A stretch of DNA of 64,000 nt from Inga oerstediana (lineage: Eukaryota > Streptophyta > Magnoliopsida > Fabales > Fabaceae). A program made the position numbers and the translations under genes. This document shows positions 30,801 to 46,039 of the stretch, piece after piece. The notes under the pieces were generated by a model. That model saw only the letters and a list, made by a program, of their open reading frames with translations, was not told the DNA's origin and did not search any database. The stretch is from the NCBI GenBank assembly GCA_963210345.1, contig OY723411.1, forward strand, positions 57,492,499 to 57,556,498, written 5' to 3'. How positions within the stretch are numbered: the stretch's first letter is position 1; each line of letters opens with the position of its first letter.

Positions 30801-33800
30801 ATGTTGTGAATTCTCTTTGCACGTTTTCCCTCCTTAAGAACCCCATTCAAAATCTAAAAATGCTTCCACAGAAAGAAAATAAAATAGAACTTCTAACATC
30901 GAAGAGTGGCAATATGGTTTCCATTAAAATGAAAAACTTCTACTGATCCATGAGCAGGAAAAGTAGATAAACCATCTGGTTAGTTAGGCCATTTGCTATA
31001 GGCCTGAACCCTTAGGTAAAGGAACTTTGGTGTGCCAAACATTGCATTGTCAGCAAAATGGCTATCGCATTATCTACTAGAGAATATTTTGTTATGCAGC
31101 CAAGTTGTTGAGACTTGAGAGTACAAATAATATTAGGCTAGATATGTAGGTTGCCCATGCATTCACCATGGCTCCTCATATGAAATTCATATGAACCACT
31201 CAATCTATTGAACACTGCTAAGCTGCACTATATGTACCTTGTTATTTCGGGTTATTCCAAAAGAAGTTGCTTGATATCTCAGAGTTTCACTCCCAGCCAT
31301 GGCATCCAACTGTTCCTCTGTTAAGTTTTCAGTATACTGGACATTTGCCATTTGTTGGATGAGCTCCTGAGAAAACCGTTCAAAAGATTATTTAAAGCAC
31401 TTGGCTTTGTTACATGTCATGAGTGTATATATAGAGAGAGAGATATATATATATAGAGATGAATCCATTGACTCGAATGCAACCAAAATTTGTCTCGCAC
31501 CATTATATAACTTTCTTTGCAAGTAATGATTACTGAATACACACACCCCCACTCACAAAACTCTACATCAATCAGGCGTAGTTTTGCAACCCATTAAATT
31601 AACATGCATATTTTTTTGAATATAAACAAACTATAACAATCAATATCAATAATATATTTAAAAAAGAAAGTAGTGACAAGAAACCTGCAGAACAAGAAGC
31701 TCAATTCCTTGACCTTTCTTCAACTGATTCACAAGATACTGGAAAAGGCCCCGTAATTCCATTGACGGATACTTCTTACACCTACAACACACAAATCATT
31801 ACAAAGCTCAATTAAGCATTTCATGAAAATTGTAAGTAACAATCACATACACATATTTCCCACTTCATTCACCAAAAAATAAATACAAGTACTAATAAGA
31901 AAGAAAGGTATCAACAAACAAAAACATAAAAGAACTATCCCAGTTTTATTACAGAAAAATCAACAATCAACAAGTGAAAGGAAAAAAAAAACACTTGAAC
32001 CTTGTCTAAATAGTAGAGAAACCGTTTGATGTCAAACGATGAGGGAAATTGAATCAGAATTAGATAAGCACCCCACAGCAATTATAAAAACATTTGAGCC
32101 CTTTGGTAGATTAGAAAAGCTTGGTGAGGAGAATGAATTGAACTGGAAAGCATATGAAGCTTGCTTGATAATTAGGTGTTGGATGATTTGAGGAAATAAG
32201 TTTCCAGCCTTCAATGGAATTTGCCTTCCATAGCCATATGGAATTAATGACAAATTTTTCGCCAGAAAGAAAATTTACGTCACCTTTATGTCATCCATGG
32301 TTTCAGCACATCAGATTGAAACATTAAAAAGAAAATATTATATACCCGATCCATACCCCAAAAGTATCTTTTGAAATGAAGATATATTTTATCATTTCTT
32401 TGTTATTTGTATCTGAATAGCAACTCAAAATTGAATATTTTATTCCAGAAAATCACATATTTTATTTTTTTTACAGTGCATGCATTATAGTCATTCGCAC
32501 AGCTTTTCTTGTCACTCCTGCATCATTTTCTGAAGTTATCGAACGGAAATTAAGAGTTTCAACGTCAAAAAGAATTGGAATCAGTATCTAGTTGTCTAAG
32601 TCTAGATTTTGGCGTTCTTTTAATTGGGTCTTCAAATTGACAGAGCGTGAAAATAGTATGACAGCTTGTTTAGAAAAAATGCACCAACAATTACTAGGTT
32701 GGGCTTATACTAGTTGTAGACTTGTACTATCCTTACACAAATTCTATAGAAATGTTCATACAGGAAACACAACCCCAAAAAAACAGCGATTCAACCCATA
32801 CCAATTCTTTCTCTCTTCATTGGCTCACTAAAAAATTTCAAACTGGCTATTAGCAGGTTTAGAGACAAGAGTACGGAGAGCATGTATGATAATCAAAAAG
32901 CTTGGGGAGAGGTAACTTGAATACAAAAAGTTGTTCACAATAAAAGCTAATGTAGTACAAGAATAGCACATGGCGACTCAACAGAGTAAATGGGAGATAA
33001 ATGCCCTTCAGATTCATGAATAATAAAAATGAGTTACTTCAAAAATAAAGTTGCACAACAGAAGCATAAAGCTTCCGAAATATCATATATGCATCAGTAT
33101 TATATGCTAGGCAGAGTCATCAAAGTATTCATAAAAAAACATCAGGATGCTAACATATCCCCAGCAAATACTTGAGAACCTATTCAAAGGGGCCACCCAA
33201 TAAACCCACTCAACATATACATAACCCGACCCCAAAAAAAAAATATATCAGAAAGTCGATACAAGGTATCAACACAATTCGATCTGTTGTATATTATTAC
33301 TCACAACTAACTACCATATGCATCAAGAGAAAGGAAATGTATGGAGGGAGATAGAGAGAAGAAAATCAAACCAAACTGCTCCAGATATTCCACTCCACAT
33401 TCCTCCTATGCAAAAAGCTATTCTGTGAGGAGTAACAGCCCCCAGAGTTGTTCAGAATTTTAACAGAGATCTTCAGCATATATAACTTCAGCAAAAAGCT
33501 ATTCTCTCCTTTTGGAATATATATCTTAGTAACAACACTTGGTAGGAAAATTCCACACTATCATTTCATCAGCAAGCAGGGTCATGTCAGCTACACAGAC
33601 AAAGCAATCATCAACCACCTTGTCCTGAATCCCTGATGATCAATCATCAGACAACCTAATGATGATATGACCAAATGAAGAGCTGGTCTTTGACTGCATC
33701 TTCAGTGTTTGAAGAAAGTGTATATTATCTAACAGTGTTATTCCACTATGACTTTTTGTGGTTATAGGCAGTAAAGGCTTCAGAAAAAGTTAAAGACAGA

Positions 33801-36800
33801 ACTCCTATGGTGTATTGAAGTTCCCATCGGCATTGAGAGATGATAGCAATAGCTAATGGATTATGCCACTTTCAAGAGAGCTACGACCACTTGAACTTCC
33901 ATCAGATAAATCCAAACCTACCTAGAATTAGTCCGACACAAAGGGTCAGTACCCAGCACTCATGTTCAACAAAAGAAGTTCACCTCTTGCTAGTAATAAG
34001 ATTTCAGACCATGTTATAATAATCACAGAGAAACCATCCAAAGTCAGTAGTTCAGGCTCTTCCCTATCCACCAGAGCAACAGCTTAACCTCACCCTAACT
34101 TCTTTAGGTTCAGTGCAAAATATGCATACACGGAGTGGTTAACCTCCAGCTTGAAATTAGGATCAGCCTCTCTACAGAACATAACCACTTCTCAAAATGC
34201 TATGACCAGTCATTTCATCATTAAACTTACAGATGGCCATAAATCACGGAACATTTTAGATCCTACATGTACACCACAGGTCATCCCACAGACCTCAAGA
34301 ATCTTGATGACCTCCAACCGATGTTCATGCATTTACTACATATTCAATCTATTATCATTGCCTTCATTAACTAATTGTATCTGCAAAAGGCACTGAAATT
34401 CCAACGGTACACAAGGAAGACCAGGGTCCAACTTACTTATTTAAATAAAAAACTTTACTAAGGCCCAACAATTTGCCATTAGACATGTTGACGCAATTGC
34501 ATCTGAAAAGTCACTTGTACATCTTTACAGAACTTCCCATCTTTCTAATCTCCCGTACAGACGGAAAGGAAAAGAGGCCAACAGTTTGACTTCAAAAGGA
34601 TGACACTGAATATCGCACCCTTTCAATGAATATCAAATTCCATTCCAAAAAGATGCCACCAAAACCCAATAACCATAATCATACAGCAGTCTGAGCATGC
34701 GTGGCAACTGGTTTAGATTGATCTGACCTCACCAGTCAAGGACACAAAGCTGCAATGTCCAGTAATACTGCATTTGCTAAGGGTTATCTGCAACCTGGAA
34801 TTTGATACAAGGCACCCCGGATGTATCTAAATGTAAATTCTATACGATGGGGTGAAGGCATAAAATTGCTTGATAGATAATGAAATTCACGAGCATAGAA
34901 AAGTCAAAATAAAACTGTTTGCAAGAAAAAGGGTAACACAGAAATATCAAACAAGGCATGGAAAAGAAGGCACAACAATAAAAAGACAATCTTCAATTAG
35001 TTGTTTGACCCATCATAGAAATAACCATTTTAGTGAGCATACAATGGATCACCCAACATTCTTTCAGTGATGCCCAAATCCAAACACGTGGATTATAAGC
35101 AAAATTTCAATAATTTACTCATATATAGTTGCCAAGCAAAACAAAAACCAACACTCATCCCTCAATCATCCAGAGAGCGTGGAGATGAAAAGAAAACATA
35201 TACATACAGGTGGCCCCAAAATGAAGCTAACGACTGAAGCCAATCCGACAGATTAAGACCATCATCCTTTAGCTTATCACGTCCTCCAAGTGCCAGGCGT
35301 TCAATCACAACATATTCCAATATATCATACTCAAGCTGTCAAAGAAAATTAGTACAGTTAAATTCAAATTAAATCTGTCAGACTGCTAAAAAAAGCTTTA
35401 AAAGTAAAATATTATGAATACCAAAGAAAAAAAGGGAAAGAACACCGCAAAAAATATGATGAAAAGAATGATATACAGTCTTATAAAAAGATAGGAACCA
35501 ATCACCACAAAATGACAGTCAGAACACAGCCCAAAACAGAAGTACTTCGAAAGATGTTTGTGATCTTGGCAAGAAAGAGGAGGGGGAAGAGAGAGAAAGA
35601 AAAGAGGTAGAAGGAGAGAAGACCAGAAAGAGAAATCGAAACTAGAACAGAGGATGCAAACTGAATAGTTCTCTGAATCATTCAAGTCATAATCTGAATG
35701 CAAGGTAGGTGTACATCTATTTATAGGCTGACTATTCTTCAACTAATTCTAACGGCCATCTCCCTACTATTTCTCTAGCTAACTTTACAACTCCTAATCC
35801 CAACACTTGCACAACTGTGATTACACAACATACTTCTACTGCAGAAGAACCAAATCTTGGCACAGGAGTTACACAGCACTAACACAACAAAAATATCGCC
35901 TGAAAATGACTCAAGGCATCGAAAGTTTGCAACAGCTAAATATTCACATACACTCCCAATCACAACACAACATACTACCCTCATGAGTACCAAAAAACAA
36001 AATGAAACAGCCAAGACTCCTAAAAAGCACAGAAAACGATGAAAAACATAGTTCCTAGCTTTAGAGAGCTAGTTCCCAAGGTCCCTTCACAGACTTCTCC
36101 CCCCTTTCTTCCATCACTTCATTCCTTTACATTCCAACTGCTACTGTAACCAATATCCTGCAATCCCTCTCTTCACTCTGGCCTCTCTGTCTTTTCCAGG
36201 TATAACCCTTTATATTTCATGTTGGACCACCAACACCACTTCCACCCCCCCTTTTCTCCTCTACCACTAGTTTCCTCTTCTATGTTTTGGCTACATGATT
36301 AGGTGTGCTAGTCTCATCATCAGATGTTCGGGTTTAATTTGTATAGAACACGAGTGAAATTGACAATGGGCTCTGTAGTTGCATGTGACTGTAGAACATC
36401 TTACAACTATGCAACAGAAGCCTGATTTTCCTGCTGAACAAGCCATGTAATAATGCCATATCATGGTCAGATTAAAAAGAACAAACTACAACTAACAAAT
36501 GCTCCAAAATGTAATTTCATATCCTCAAAAATTTCAAGCAATTTCCGGTTATTTCAGGTTCAGTAATTAAAAATACAAGTAAGAAATTTGTACTAAATAA
36601 AATAAAAATAAATCCCATCAATCAATTATCAGGAATCAAAAGCCCATAGTGTCCATCTAGACCCTAAGCCATAGGAGATCAAATTTACATTATTTAAAAT
36701 ACACAAGTTAATTTTGATACATTAATTTCAAACATTTGCCATTACCAGATGTGAAAAACCTGAAATTAGGCAATTTAACACATATCTTCTCATGAAATTA

Positions 36801-39800
36801 TAGTCATTATCTACGATAGAATGAGTAAATTGCCAAACATTCATCTGCATGATTTGATGATTTGGTGTGTAGCACCAATGGAAACGGCCACAACAAAATT
36901 AGACTGGAGTGCAACAAAATGTTCACACCTGAGTCAAATACTTGAAAGCATCCACTACAGGAGTAATCATGTCTCTGTAGGCCTCAATCTGAATTAAAAA
37001 AAAAATTGAAAATTAACATGCTAGATGAATAATATTTGTAACAGCCAAATACCCCACAAAATTCAAGATAATAAATCACCACCTGATGAACAATAGTCCG
37101 AAGTACAGTCATAGGATTGGCATGAGCTAATTTTGCAACCATACGACCAAGCTGCTTCAAATTTTCTTTTGCTAGCCGTTTCAAAATCCTTCTGGTATCC
37201 AACTGACAAGAGGAAAAAATTATAAAGAATGAAGCTAACAGAGAAACTTCCAACAACCGAAGTGATTATGTTAAAACTAGTACAGATTGCCAACCTTGGC
37301 AGTCTGTCTTGCAGCCAAGAGCATAGGATTGCGCTCATCATCTTTTTCCCATTCACCGTATAAACGATATCGAGCCTAAACATATAAGATTCAATAACCA
37401 AGTTATTTGATCATGGATTAAAAGCTATCATGTAACAGAAAGAAAACTGACATAAAGGAAAACCTCATAAGGAAGAAGACTCATAAGTTCCCAAATTTCC
37501 TGCCCAACTGCTGGATTGGCAGGAATCAACTGCAACGAAGGTAGGAGACATGCTCCTAAAGCATCTTCCACCCTTAACCTTGCTTCCTTAAGGTGTACTC
37601 GAGGATTTCTATTTACATTAGGTTCAAGATTTAGAGCAACTTCACCACCACTTCCCAGCTGAAGGGCAGAAAGGTAATAACCTCTCAATACCCTACAAAC
37701 CTACTCATAATTACAAGGGACAGGAGGGAAATTATACTCAGCATAAGAAATTTATAGAAGATAATGAAGTAATCAGAATACTAAACAACGATGAAGCAAC
37801 CAGAATAACAAAACAATGCAATGCACCTTCTGCAGCAACATAGCATTGCGGAAGAAATAAGGTCCAACACAAGTAAGCATCTGAAAAAGTTCCTTTGGAA
37901 GATCTATGAAAGAACCATGCCCCGAATAGTTTTCTACATCCATGGCATCATTGCTACCTCCCAAAGAAGATCCAGGGTTTTGAAGATGTGCTTGATGAAC
38001 AACATCATATGCTGGAGAAATTGATTTCTCAATAAGCCTGTAGAAACACCAAAATATTAAAGAGAAAATAAAAGGAGAAAGCAGAATCATTACAGCTCCA
38101 AAAATATTTGTAATTTAAATCATATTAAACGCTTTATCAGAAAAGATATGCATCATAAATTAATTTTATAGAACAAATATTAGAGGAACAGGGGAAAAAG
38201 ACTATGCAAAATCTTCACCTAAACAAACTGTCACATATTTGAGTATGTTCCACTGGATTGAGCGCAGAGAGACGATCAAACATAATATGCGCATGATACC
38301 TGTAAAAACAAGAAATATAAAGCAAACGACCCTATCAATGAATATTTCCTAATAGAGCAATCTATCAAGACAAAGTACAATTCAAGAAAGAAAGCTCTAG
38401 TTCATCGATGAATCAAATTATCAAGACATAAACCCAATATTCCACAAAAATTCAAAGAATATCAGGTTCAATCACTCATCACATCATCACAGAAATTACT
38501 GACTGTCAGTATCAGAATACATTTGGGAATGTAAGCCAATACAATAGCATGAGACCCTTATAATGCTCTACAAGTAGGCCTTTTTGGCCAGAGAAAATAT
38601 GCCTTTGAATATATAGAAGAATGGCAAAAATATCCAGCAAAAAAACAAGTGAATTCCATCATGATCACTGCTAGGAGATTAAAACTCACCATTCTGCTAT
38701 CATGCAATATTAAAAAGTCGAGGACCATCTAATTTTTAGAGTGAACCATTAAAAGTGCAACCCAAAAAAGGTCAAAAAAGGCATGTGAAAGCCAACAGAG
38801 CAGACAATCTACAACATGATTTGCAGATATACCAGTCGTCCACCGAAAGAAAGCCAGTAAGCAAGCCCAAAGTTTGGTTCTTTTCAAGCTCTGGTATTCG
38901 TTCATCAACTGCCTCAGTTTCCATGTCCAAAGCAGTAAAGAGATCTATGGTGACATCCCCCGGTTTCTCATCATCCATTAAATCTTTTCCAGTGGCAGCG
39001 AGATTTATTCTTCCAATTTTGTTTGCCTGTGATAAGACAGTTAACATCTTTGAGAATCCGACAAGCCCATATTGGATAGGAAAAGAATAAACAATACAGC
39101 TAGTAGAAGACAGCTAGTATTACTCATGTAAAATCAGTTTTGTCACTCATACCTCAAACATCAAATGTCCAACCAGGTTAATGTCCACCCAGGGTAAGGA
39201 TTCAGTTAAATTTGGTCAAATCAAATAAAATAAAATTTTTCACAAGCCAAGCCAGTTGGTTTGGCTGACTTCTAAGCAACCTTCAACTGCCTAAGCATCA
39301 AGTTTGTAGCAATGTCAGACTGTTGTTGTCAGATACAGTACTGATCTGAACCCTGGTACAGAGCAAGGTAATGCAACACAAAGGTCTTAACAACTAAGAC
39401 GGAGTTGGCCTAAACAAGGTACAACCCCTTCTGAACCGTGACTGAAATGGCAAAAAAATGAACGCCACTAGGGGTGTCTAGTTCTCTGGCTTTTTCAGAG
39501 TCTGCAGCTGTATCCCACTAACCCAATTTATATTCCAGGCATACCAAAAAATATCTAGATTTTTAAAACAAACCAGCCTATCTGAAGCATATAATTACAA
39601 AACAAGGAAGTATGTGAGAAAAAATCACCAACTGCATTGCATTCAGAAGAGTGAACCATATCTTGCCAACGCAGTATAGAATAGAGATTATCAAGTACAA
39701 CGCTATTAGTTCCTTAAAAAAGCTGCCAACAGTAGCTCTTAAGAATGAACATTTACGGGAGCTTTTAGTTTCATCCTGAAACCTTCTTCATCTCAGCCAG

Positions 39801-42800
39801 AAAGTGTTGCTTCTTAATTATTATAGGTAATGGATTCATATCAATGCCTTAGTTTCTCCACAAATTGCATGTCTCAACTATCAAGCCCTCCAGACAGTTG
39901 TTCAAACACAATTTTACTTTGTAGCCCCACCATCGACTCAAAGACATCCTATTGGTGCAATTATAAGTAGATGAAAAATGTTGGCAATTCCATATGAACT
40001 CCACGTTCAACAATGATTTCTTTATGTCATATTTGATATTATATCAATTATTTAAGTCATATGTTCACATTTATTTTTATTAATTTAGTAATTTTTGAGA
40101 TTTAAGAAAATGGCCACCTCACAACACTCCGGCCAAAAACTCCGCCCCCCACCATGACACCAGCAACAGGTGGGGTTCCCAAGTTTTCAATCCACCACTT
40201 ACCTTTAACAAGACTGCCTAACAAATGAAAATGATTAGCCAGTAGACAACAAACCACAGCATTATATGCCTGCCTATCAAGCATAAAAAATGTTGCAATC
40301 ATTCCTGCATACTGAATATAAGAATACCCTCAGAAAACTGTTACGCCATAATACCTCATCAAGGCGCTTGGAAGAAAATATGTTATAATGCTCAAATGCT
40401 TCTTCATCCTTGGGAAGTAGGTGGGCATATCTGTAACAAAGATAAAAGTCAGGTCTTAAAGTTACAAGAAATAACTAGACGCAAGTTGCAAAGTAAAAAA
40501 GCAATACATTATATCATCAGAATGTACAAAAGAGCTACTGCTTAAATAATTCTTTATCCACCAAATTACTGTAGTCTGCATACCAAACTCTCAAGTATCA
40601 GACACAATTCTAGGTATTCTACACTAAATTGAACAGTTGAATGTTTTGCGCTATAGCAATGAACTGTTAAATGTTCAACAGTGTTCTATTAATGGAACAT
40701 GCAACTTTCAATCCCCACCTTTGTTGGGGGGAAAAGAACAACTGAATAGACTAGGTCTAGAGCCAGAACAAACTTGCTTAATTTTTACCACCCCCAATAA
40801 TAACAAAATGCCATTTTGACGCAGGATTGATTTTAGATGTGTACAAAAGACATTTTAGAGTAAGTTTCCGAAGTATAGTTCGCTGGAAATATAAAAGAGT
40901 CTTAAAAGTTCATCAACGAAATGACGATTAGGTAAGATGGACTGAAACAGTAACAGCTTCAAAAAATAAATATTCATAAAAATTACGGTCTGTTTGGTTC
41001 AGGGATGGTAAAGGAATCAGAATGGGCAAATTTGTGTAATGTCTATTTTACCCATGCACTCACCACTGGTCATTATTTACATGTTAAATATCTTTTTAGA
41101 AAAGTAAGGTCGTAAGTGTCAACTTTTATGCATAAATTTACTTTTATTCATTCCATTCTTTGTACCAACCAAGGACTTAGGATAACATTGGTAATTAAGA
41201 AGTACTAGCCGATAAGCTTAAAATCAAAATATGCCTACCTAACCACAAATTGTTCGAGGCAGGCAGTCCACACAGTCCTAGATCTAAATCAAAATGCAAC
41301 ATAATTTTTGCAAGTATATAATGCATATTCATTCTTGTTTTGGACCAATAAGCTGATAGCAAAACTCACACAATAATGAGTGATTTTGTTGTTTCTCAGT
41401 CAAACAAATGTTATAGTTAAGTATAATTTAAGGTTATTACTTCAGATTGCATAACAAAGCATTCAGTCAGACATTGGACTAGTATTACATATCAACACAA
41501 CGCTAGATTCTCAATCAGTAGAAAATCTTACATGCTATCAAGTTCAATAAATTCTTGCTTCACCAGCAAGGCTGTCAGTCTATAGAGCCCAAATGGTACA
41601 GGACTGCTGACTTCCATTCGCTGATAATATTGAAATTTGAATCCAAGAATCTGTGAAGCATGAGACTGCATAAAAGAAAGACATGAACATAAATATCTTC
41701 AGATTCATTGTCACATAATGAGCACAGGAATGAAACTAGGTTGATGCTGTCCACCTTGGGAAATATAGGAATCAACTCTAAGAAGACATTGTTATCAGGC
41801 TGAAGTTCGAAACACTCGAGAACCTGAATAGAATTATTTAAAAGGAGCCATGAGTAACTAGACCATCAAACCGTTCAGAGTGTCAATGAAAACAAAATAA
41901 CATGGACAGTAGTGCTAAAGAGAAAAAAAAGAGAAGCAACTCACAATATCAAAAACACGGTTGGGGTCCAAATCAAAATGGCCAATTAATGACTGCAGAG
42001 GTCAAGTACATCAGCAAATTTGACCATAAACTAATAAAGTGTAAAGGAATGGTAACGGCACTTGAAAATCATTAAAACCTTAATAATGCCACTTGTAGCT
42101 GCAGCTGCTTTTGGGGTTGGAGCTTCAGTGTCCCGGCAAAGAAGGGTAACCTGTAGAGTTGATAGAAATATGATGCAATATACATTAGCATCATATCTGG
42201 AAAAATCAAGATTTGATCCAACCAATCCATCCAACTTCCAAATATAAGAATTGGAAACTTCATTTTTTTTTCATTGTCCAGTTATTATATCCCGCCAATT
42301 GTGAAATAGATAAAGTAGAACACCAAAAAAACGAATTTTAGGTAATAAAAATCATAAAGCTGAAAGCACACATGATTGCAATGTGATATGCATCAATAGA
42401 ATAGAAATTCAAACATTTCTCAGTACAAACAAAACTACACTACAGAACCACCCACCACAGAAAGGAAGCATTGCTTCCCTTTCAATAGCTAGTGTAGACA
42501 TATATCAGTTGTTGATGTCTCCTAACAATAACTTACAATGATTTGCAAACTTATTCAAGAAAGTCATGATTTTATATATTTGATCAGTCATCAAATCAAT
42601 TGGCTCTTTGGTTCCCACAATCCCAATCCAGATAGTCCAAATTTTGTTCAGGACAAGGAACAATTCTAAGGAAAGTATTCCAATTCCTTTCTAAATCCAT
42701 AAGAAGTAGCCATTGATATTACGGAAGAAACTTCAGATTCAGACTAGAGACTCAAGCATTCCATTCTAACCATTGTGATCAAGGTTCTGCAAAATCAAGT

Positions 42801-45800
42801 GTATAATTTTTACAGACTATAATGAGTCAAAAGTCAATATTTGGCAAACTTAGAATCCTAAGTAGTTCTCGTTTGGAATAGCTTATTTTTGGGCAATAAG
42901 TGCTTATAAATCATGATTCACGGTATACGAGGTAAGTATGTGAGAGGAGTTTTGTCTCGACTTACGTAATAAGTGCTTATTCTTGAAAAATAAGCTAATC
43001 CAAACATGCTAGTAGATGCATTTTATATGGACAAGGTAATTTATTTTCAACGCTTAAAGGATACTTCTGGCTAAAGGTGAATTTACCAGGCCTAGATGAG
43101 AAGAGTAAAGAAAAAATACAGTGCAACGCTCTTCAGTCAGAACCTCAATTGGTGCAATATGTAGTAAGTGATTCGTAGCAAAATATAATCAAGAAAAAGA
43201 TTCATAAAAGCCAAAACACAGAGCTCATACCAGTTTCGCATAGCCTTCACTCTCTTCTCTAAGAAGATTGAATTTGGTCTGCTGATAAAGAAGCCGTGTA
43301 TTAACTCTGACCTGAAATCAACAGCACAAAAACTCATACGCATAAGAGTAATCGGATTTCATTCAAGCTGATACAGAGGTCCTGGATATTTGATGCAAGC
43401 AAGAATACGACCAATAGAGAAAAAGCTTAGCAATCAAAGACATTAAATTTGTTATAATATTGCTAAGAGTCGCCAAGGGAGAAAAACACAAGTGCACAAA
43501 AGATAAACAACAGTTAGCCAGTTGAAGGAAAGAATAGATAAAACGCATAAACATAAGAGAAGTGTAACAAGGACTTGACTTACGGCTCCAGCATTTATGC
43601 ATGTGCAAGAGGAAAATTATTAGCAGTGATAGATGGACAAATGACAACCAAAATTAATGTTATGCCCCTAAGAATTATAATGCATCCAGGCACATACTTA
43701 ATCCTCTGATATAAGCTTTGGCTCATAACATGTAAGCTTTGGGGCTATTAAAAGCTCAATCAATAACAGTCTCAACTACTATATGCAACCTGAGAACATG
43801 GACACTTACCCCCTTAACCACTTAACTATACAGGAATAGATGTCTCGCATTGCAAACAAAACATCACAAATTAAGAGAAGGAAAGATCTAGCAAGCACCT
43901 CAGACATTTATCATATACCATAACATTTCTAAAAACCATTTACTCACCGCTTTTCCCTTCAAATCCTGAGCCTTTATTTTGATCAATTCAGCCTCCCCTA
44001 AAAATTCTTCCTACAAATGCAGAACATTCAAATAAAATAGTGTAAATGCATCAAATTACTAATTCCCAAAAGAATCCAACATTAGTGAGGCACCTCAACT
44101 TATCAGCAGAAGCCTCAAAATAGAAAGGAAAATTAAGTTATTAGAAACAGGCAGCAAAAGAAAGGCACACCTCACAACGCTCCTGGAGTAGCCTAATTGG
44201 GACCACTTCTGATTCCACGAGCCATCTTGCCTAAAACAGTAAATTATAAGCATTAAAGAAAAGGTAACAAAAAGCAAATTATATTCTATAGGAAGCCCAT
44301 TCTTTACTTTGAGAAAATAAAAACCAGGGTCACTATGAGCCTACAAAAACCCATCTAGAGAACATCTTTGTTATTTAGCTGAAAGACACTAGTTTTAGAG
44401 CATAACAAGATCAAATCAAGTACTAACCATTTTGACGAGACGGGTGCGATACTCCCCAGACATTGTATGCTGCCATCAATCAAGAGAACAGGCAAGTGTA
44501 TTTAAGCATAATGAATTACAAGATATTAATAGAACTGCCATCAATCAAGCTTTTAAAACTAATTCATAATTCATGTCTCCCCTACCCAAAATAATTATAA
44601 TCAATGTTGACTGTATAAACTGTATCTGGCAAGCTAGTCACAAAATTAGGTGATATAACACTCAGCAGTCAGCATTGACTGCACTGCTGAGAGTAGGAAA
44701 AACTACTTGACTGGCAATCAACTAGATAAAAGCACCAATGACGTTAATGCATAGTCAGGAGACTTGCAGTGGCAAAACCTGATAAAAAGCATCACTCATA
44801 ATGCAGAATGGGATGAGCGTCAGGAATTACAAGCAGCTGGAGGGAATGGATGGAGAACCCACAGAAAAGTCGGTATAGTTTCACCAGGGAAAGTGGTGGG
44901 ACCATATGAGAACTATTGAAGTGGCCAAAATGCCACAAGAAAGTCACTAGAGAATAGCCCAGGTCATTAAGATAAAGATTAAAGCAGCTGAGCATTACCA
45001 AGAGAAGTAGGTAAAAGGATTGTTAAAGGATGAGGGGAGCAATGTTCGAGGAGATGGGACCAAAGCTACCGCGGAGAAGATAGGCCCATGGCCCAAAAAC
45101 TACAAAGTAGCATAGCGACTGCATACTACTCAATCTCCTCTAGCTCTAACGCATGTAAAGAAGAAAAGAATGAGACAACACTTACGGAGGACATGATAAA
45201 ATGGACGCTTGTGTTATTTTTATTTACAATAGCATTGCGGCTGTTAGCTTATGATGCAATTACTATGATCCTTCAAGTAAAAGTAACTAAAAAGGCTACG
45301 TATTCAAACAAAGGAACCTTTAGAAATTTAGGAGCCATTTGCTATTGCTTCGAATTTCTACTTGTTTTTGAAACAGCTCTTTTATCAAAATGAGTTTTAC
45401 ATAATAGTCTAACTAAGTAACTATCATCTTCGAATTGCAAAGAAGCAATTGGAGTTTGGAAAACCATCTAAGAGGAGCTTTTATGTTACCAGGAATCAAA
45501 GCAATTCTATCAGCAACCAGGGAAACAGCATGACAGATTTGAGGTATAAACAATAATTAATGTTGGATTCAGAAACAGAAAAGAGAACATTGCTCGAAAA
45601 AAAAAAATCAAGGGCGCAGTAACTCACGTCCTGTGCCATTTGGGTTACTATATCCGCGAAATTTGAAGCTACTTTTTCGGCCGAAGATTTATCGGAGAAG
45701 ATGACAGAATCCAATGCTACTTTACACTTCTGAAATGGCAATTCACCTCGAACCTGAGAGCAACCCAGAACCAAAAAGCAGTCCTTAATCCCAAAATTGA

Positions 45801-46039
45801 AGAAATTGTACTTCCTTAAACACCTCCCCAATCTAACATTTTCAATATACACACACAAGTGAATATATGCATTATTCATGGTACAGCTTAGAGAAATCAC
45901 CCACCATAGTCCAGCAAAGCTCATAGAGGAAGCGAAGCAATGGAACGGGCTCAGGAACCATAGGAGTGGGGTTGCCACTCCTCCATTCACGAACACAGAC
46001 GTCTGTTACGTACATACACTCTGTGGGCGGAAGAGCCAT
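24861..46039 (-). CDS. THO2: THO complex subunit 2
   Basis: It encodes the scaffold subunit of the nuclear THO/TREX complex, which couples transcription to mRNA export and, in plants, small-RNA production. The 32 exons (high to low) are 45905-46039, 45628-45753, 44428-44469, 44171-44230, 43948-44010, 43231-43311, 42079-42150, 41945-41992, 41755-41823, 41532-41665, 40355-40430, 38833-39026, 38219-38299, 37827-38037, 37464-37700, 37295-37375, 37083-37202, 36929-36988, 35208-35335, 31685-31781, 31238-31366, 30569-30672, 30317-30497, 29965-30146, 28911-29517, 28670-28774, 28189-28344, 28029-28109, 27522-27944, 26195-27370, 25184-25497 and 24861-24930. They sum to 5643 bp, 1880 aa, in one frame from MALPPTECMYV to DQKRRHRK. 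The conserved core includes KRLAKENLKQLGRMVAKLAH and TLKINMEFLQRCIFPRC. From about residue 1195 the tail is disordered, rich in Ser, Arg, Glu, Asp and Lys, with a Pro run and RE repeats. The intron after exon 26 uses a GC donor. The length is close to the Arabidopsis protein (about 1.8 kDa-thousand residues). Confidence 0.95.
31782..35207 (-). other. Largest THO2 intron (3.4 kb), no nested gene seen
   Basis: It lies between exons 19 and 20. I looked for reading frames, splice-linked exons and terminal inverted repeats on both strands and found nothing convincing, only short chance ORFs. The other long introns (35336-36928, 39027-40354, 42151-43230) likewise hold no coding sequence. Confidence 0.5.
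42871..43005 (+). mobile_element. Short MITE in THO2 intron 6
   Basis: The left end gtttggaatagcttattttt is matched by the inverse of the right end aaaaataagctaatccaaac, about 20 bp with few mismatches. The interior ggcaataagtgcttat is paired with acgtaataagtgcttat. It is 135 bp long. A second family member lies at 24350-24494. No unambiguous target duplication could be read. Confidence 0.7.

Noticed and set aside
35398..35805. Possible solo LTR on the minus strand in a THO2 intron (TGTTGGGATTAGG start, TATA-like cctataaataga)
   Set aside because: No CA end followed by the matching 5-bp gcaag could be found, and no polypurine tract adjoins; left unannotated.
36984..37401. Overlapping minus-strand ORFs that look like separate small proteins
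   Set aside because: They are THO2 exons read through into introns; the spliced frame explains them.
45088..45393. 101-aa + strand ORF with a hydrophobic stretch
   Set aside because: It lies within a THO2 intron on the opposite strand, with no homology I recognise.
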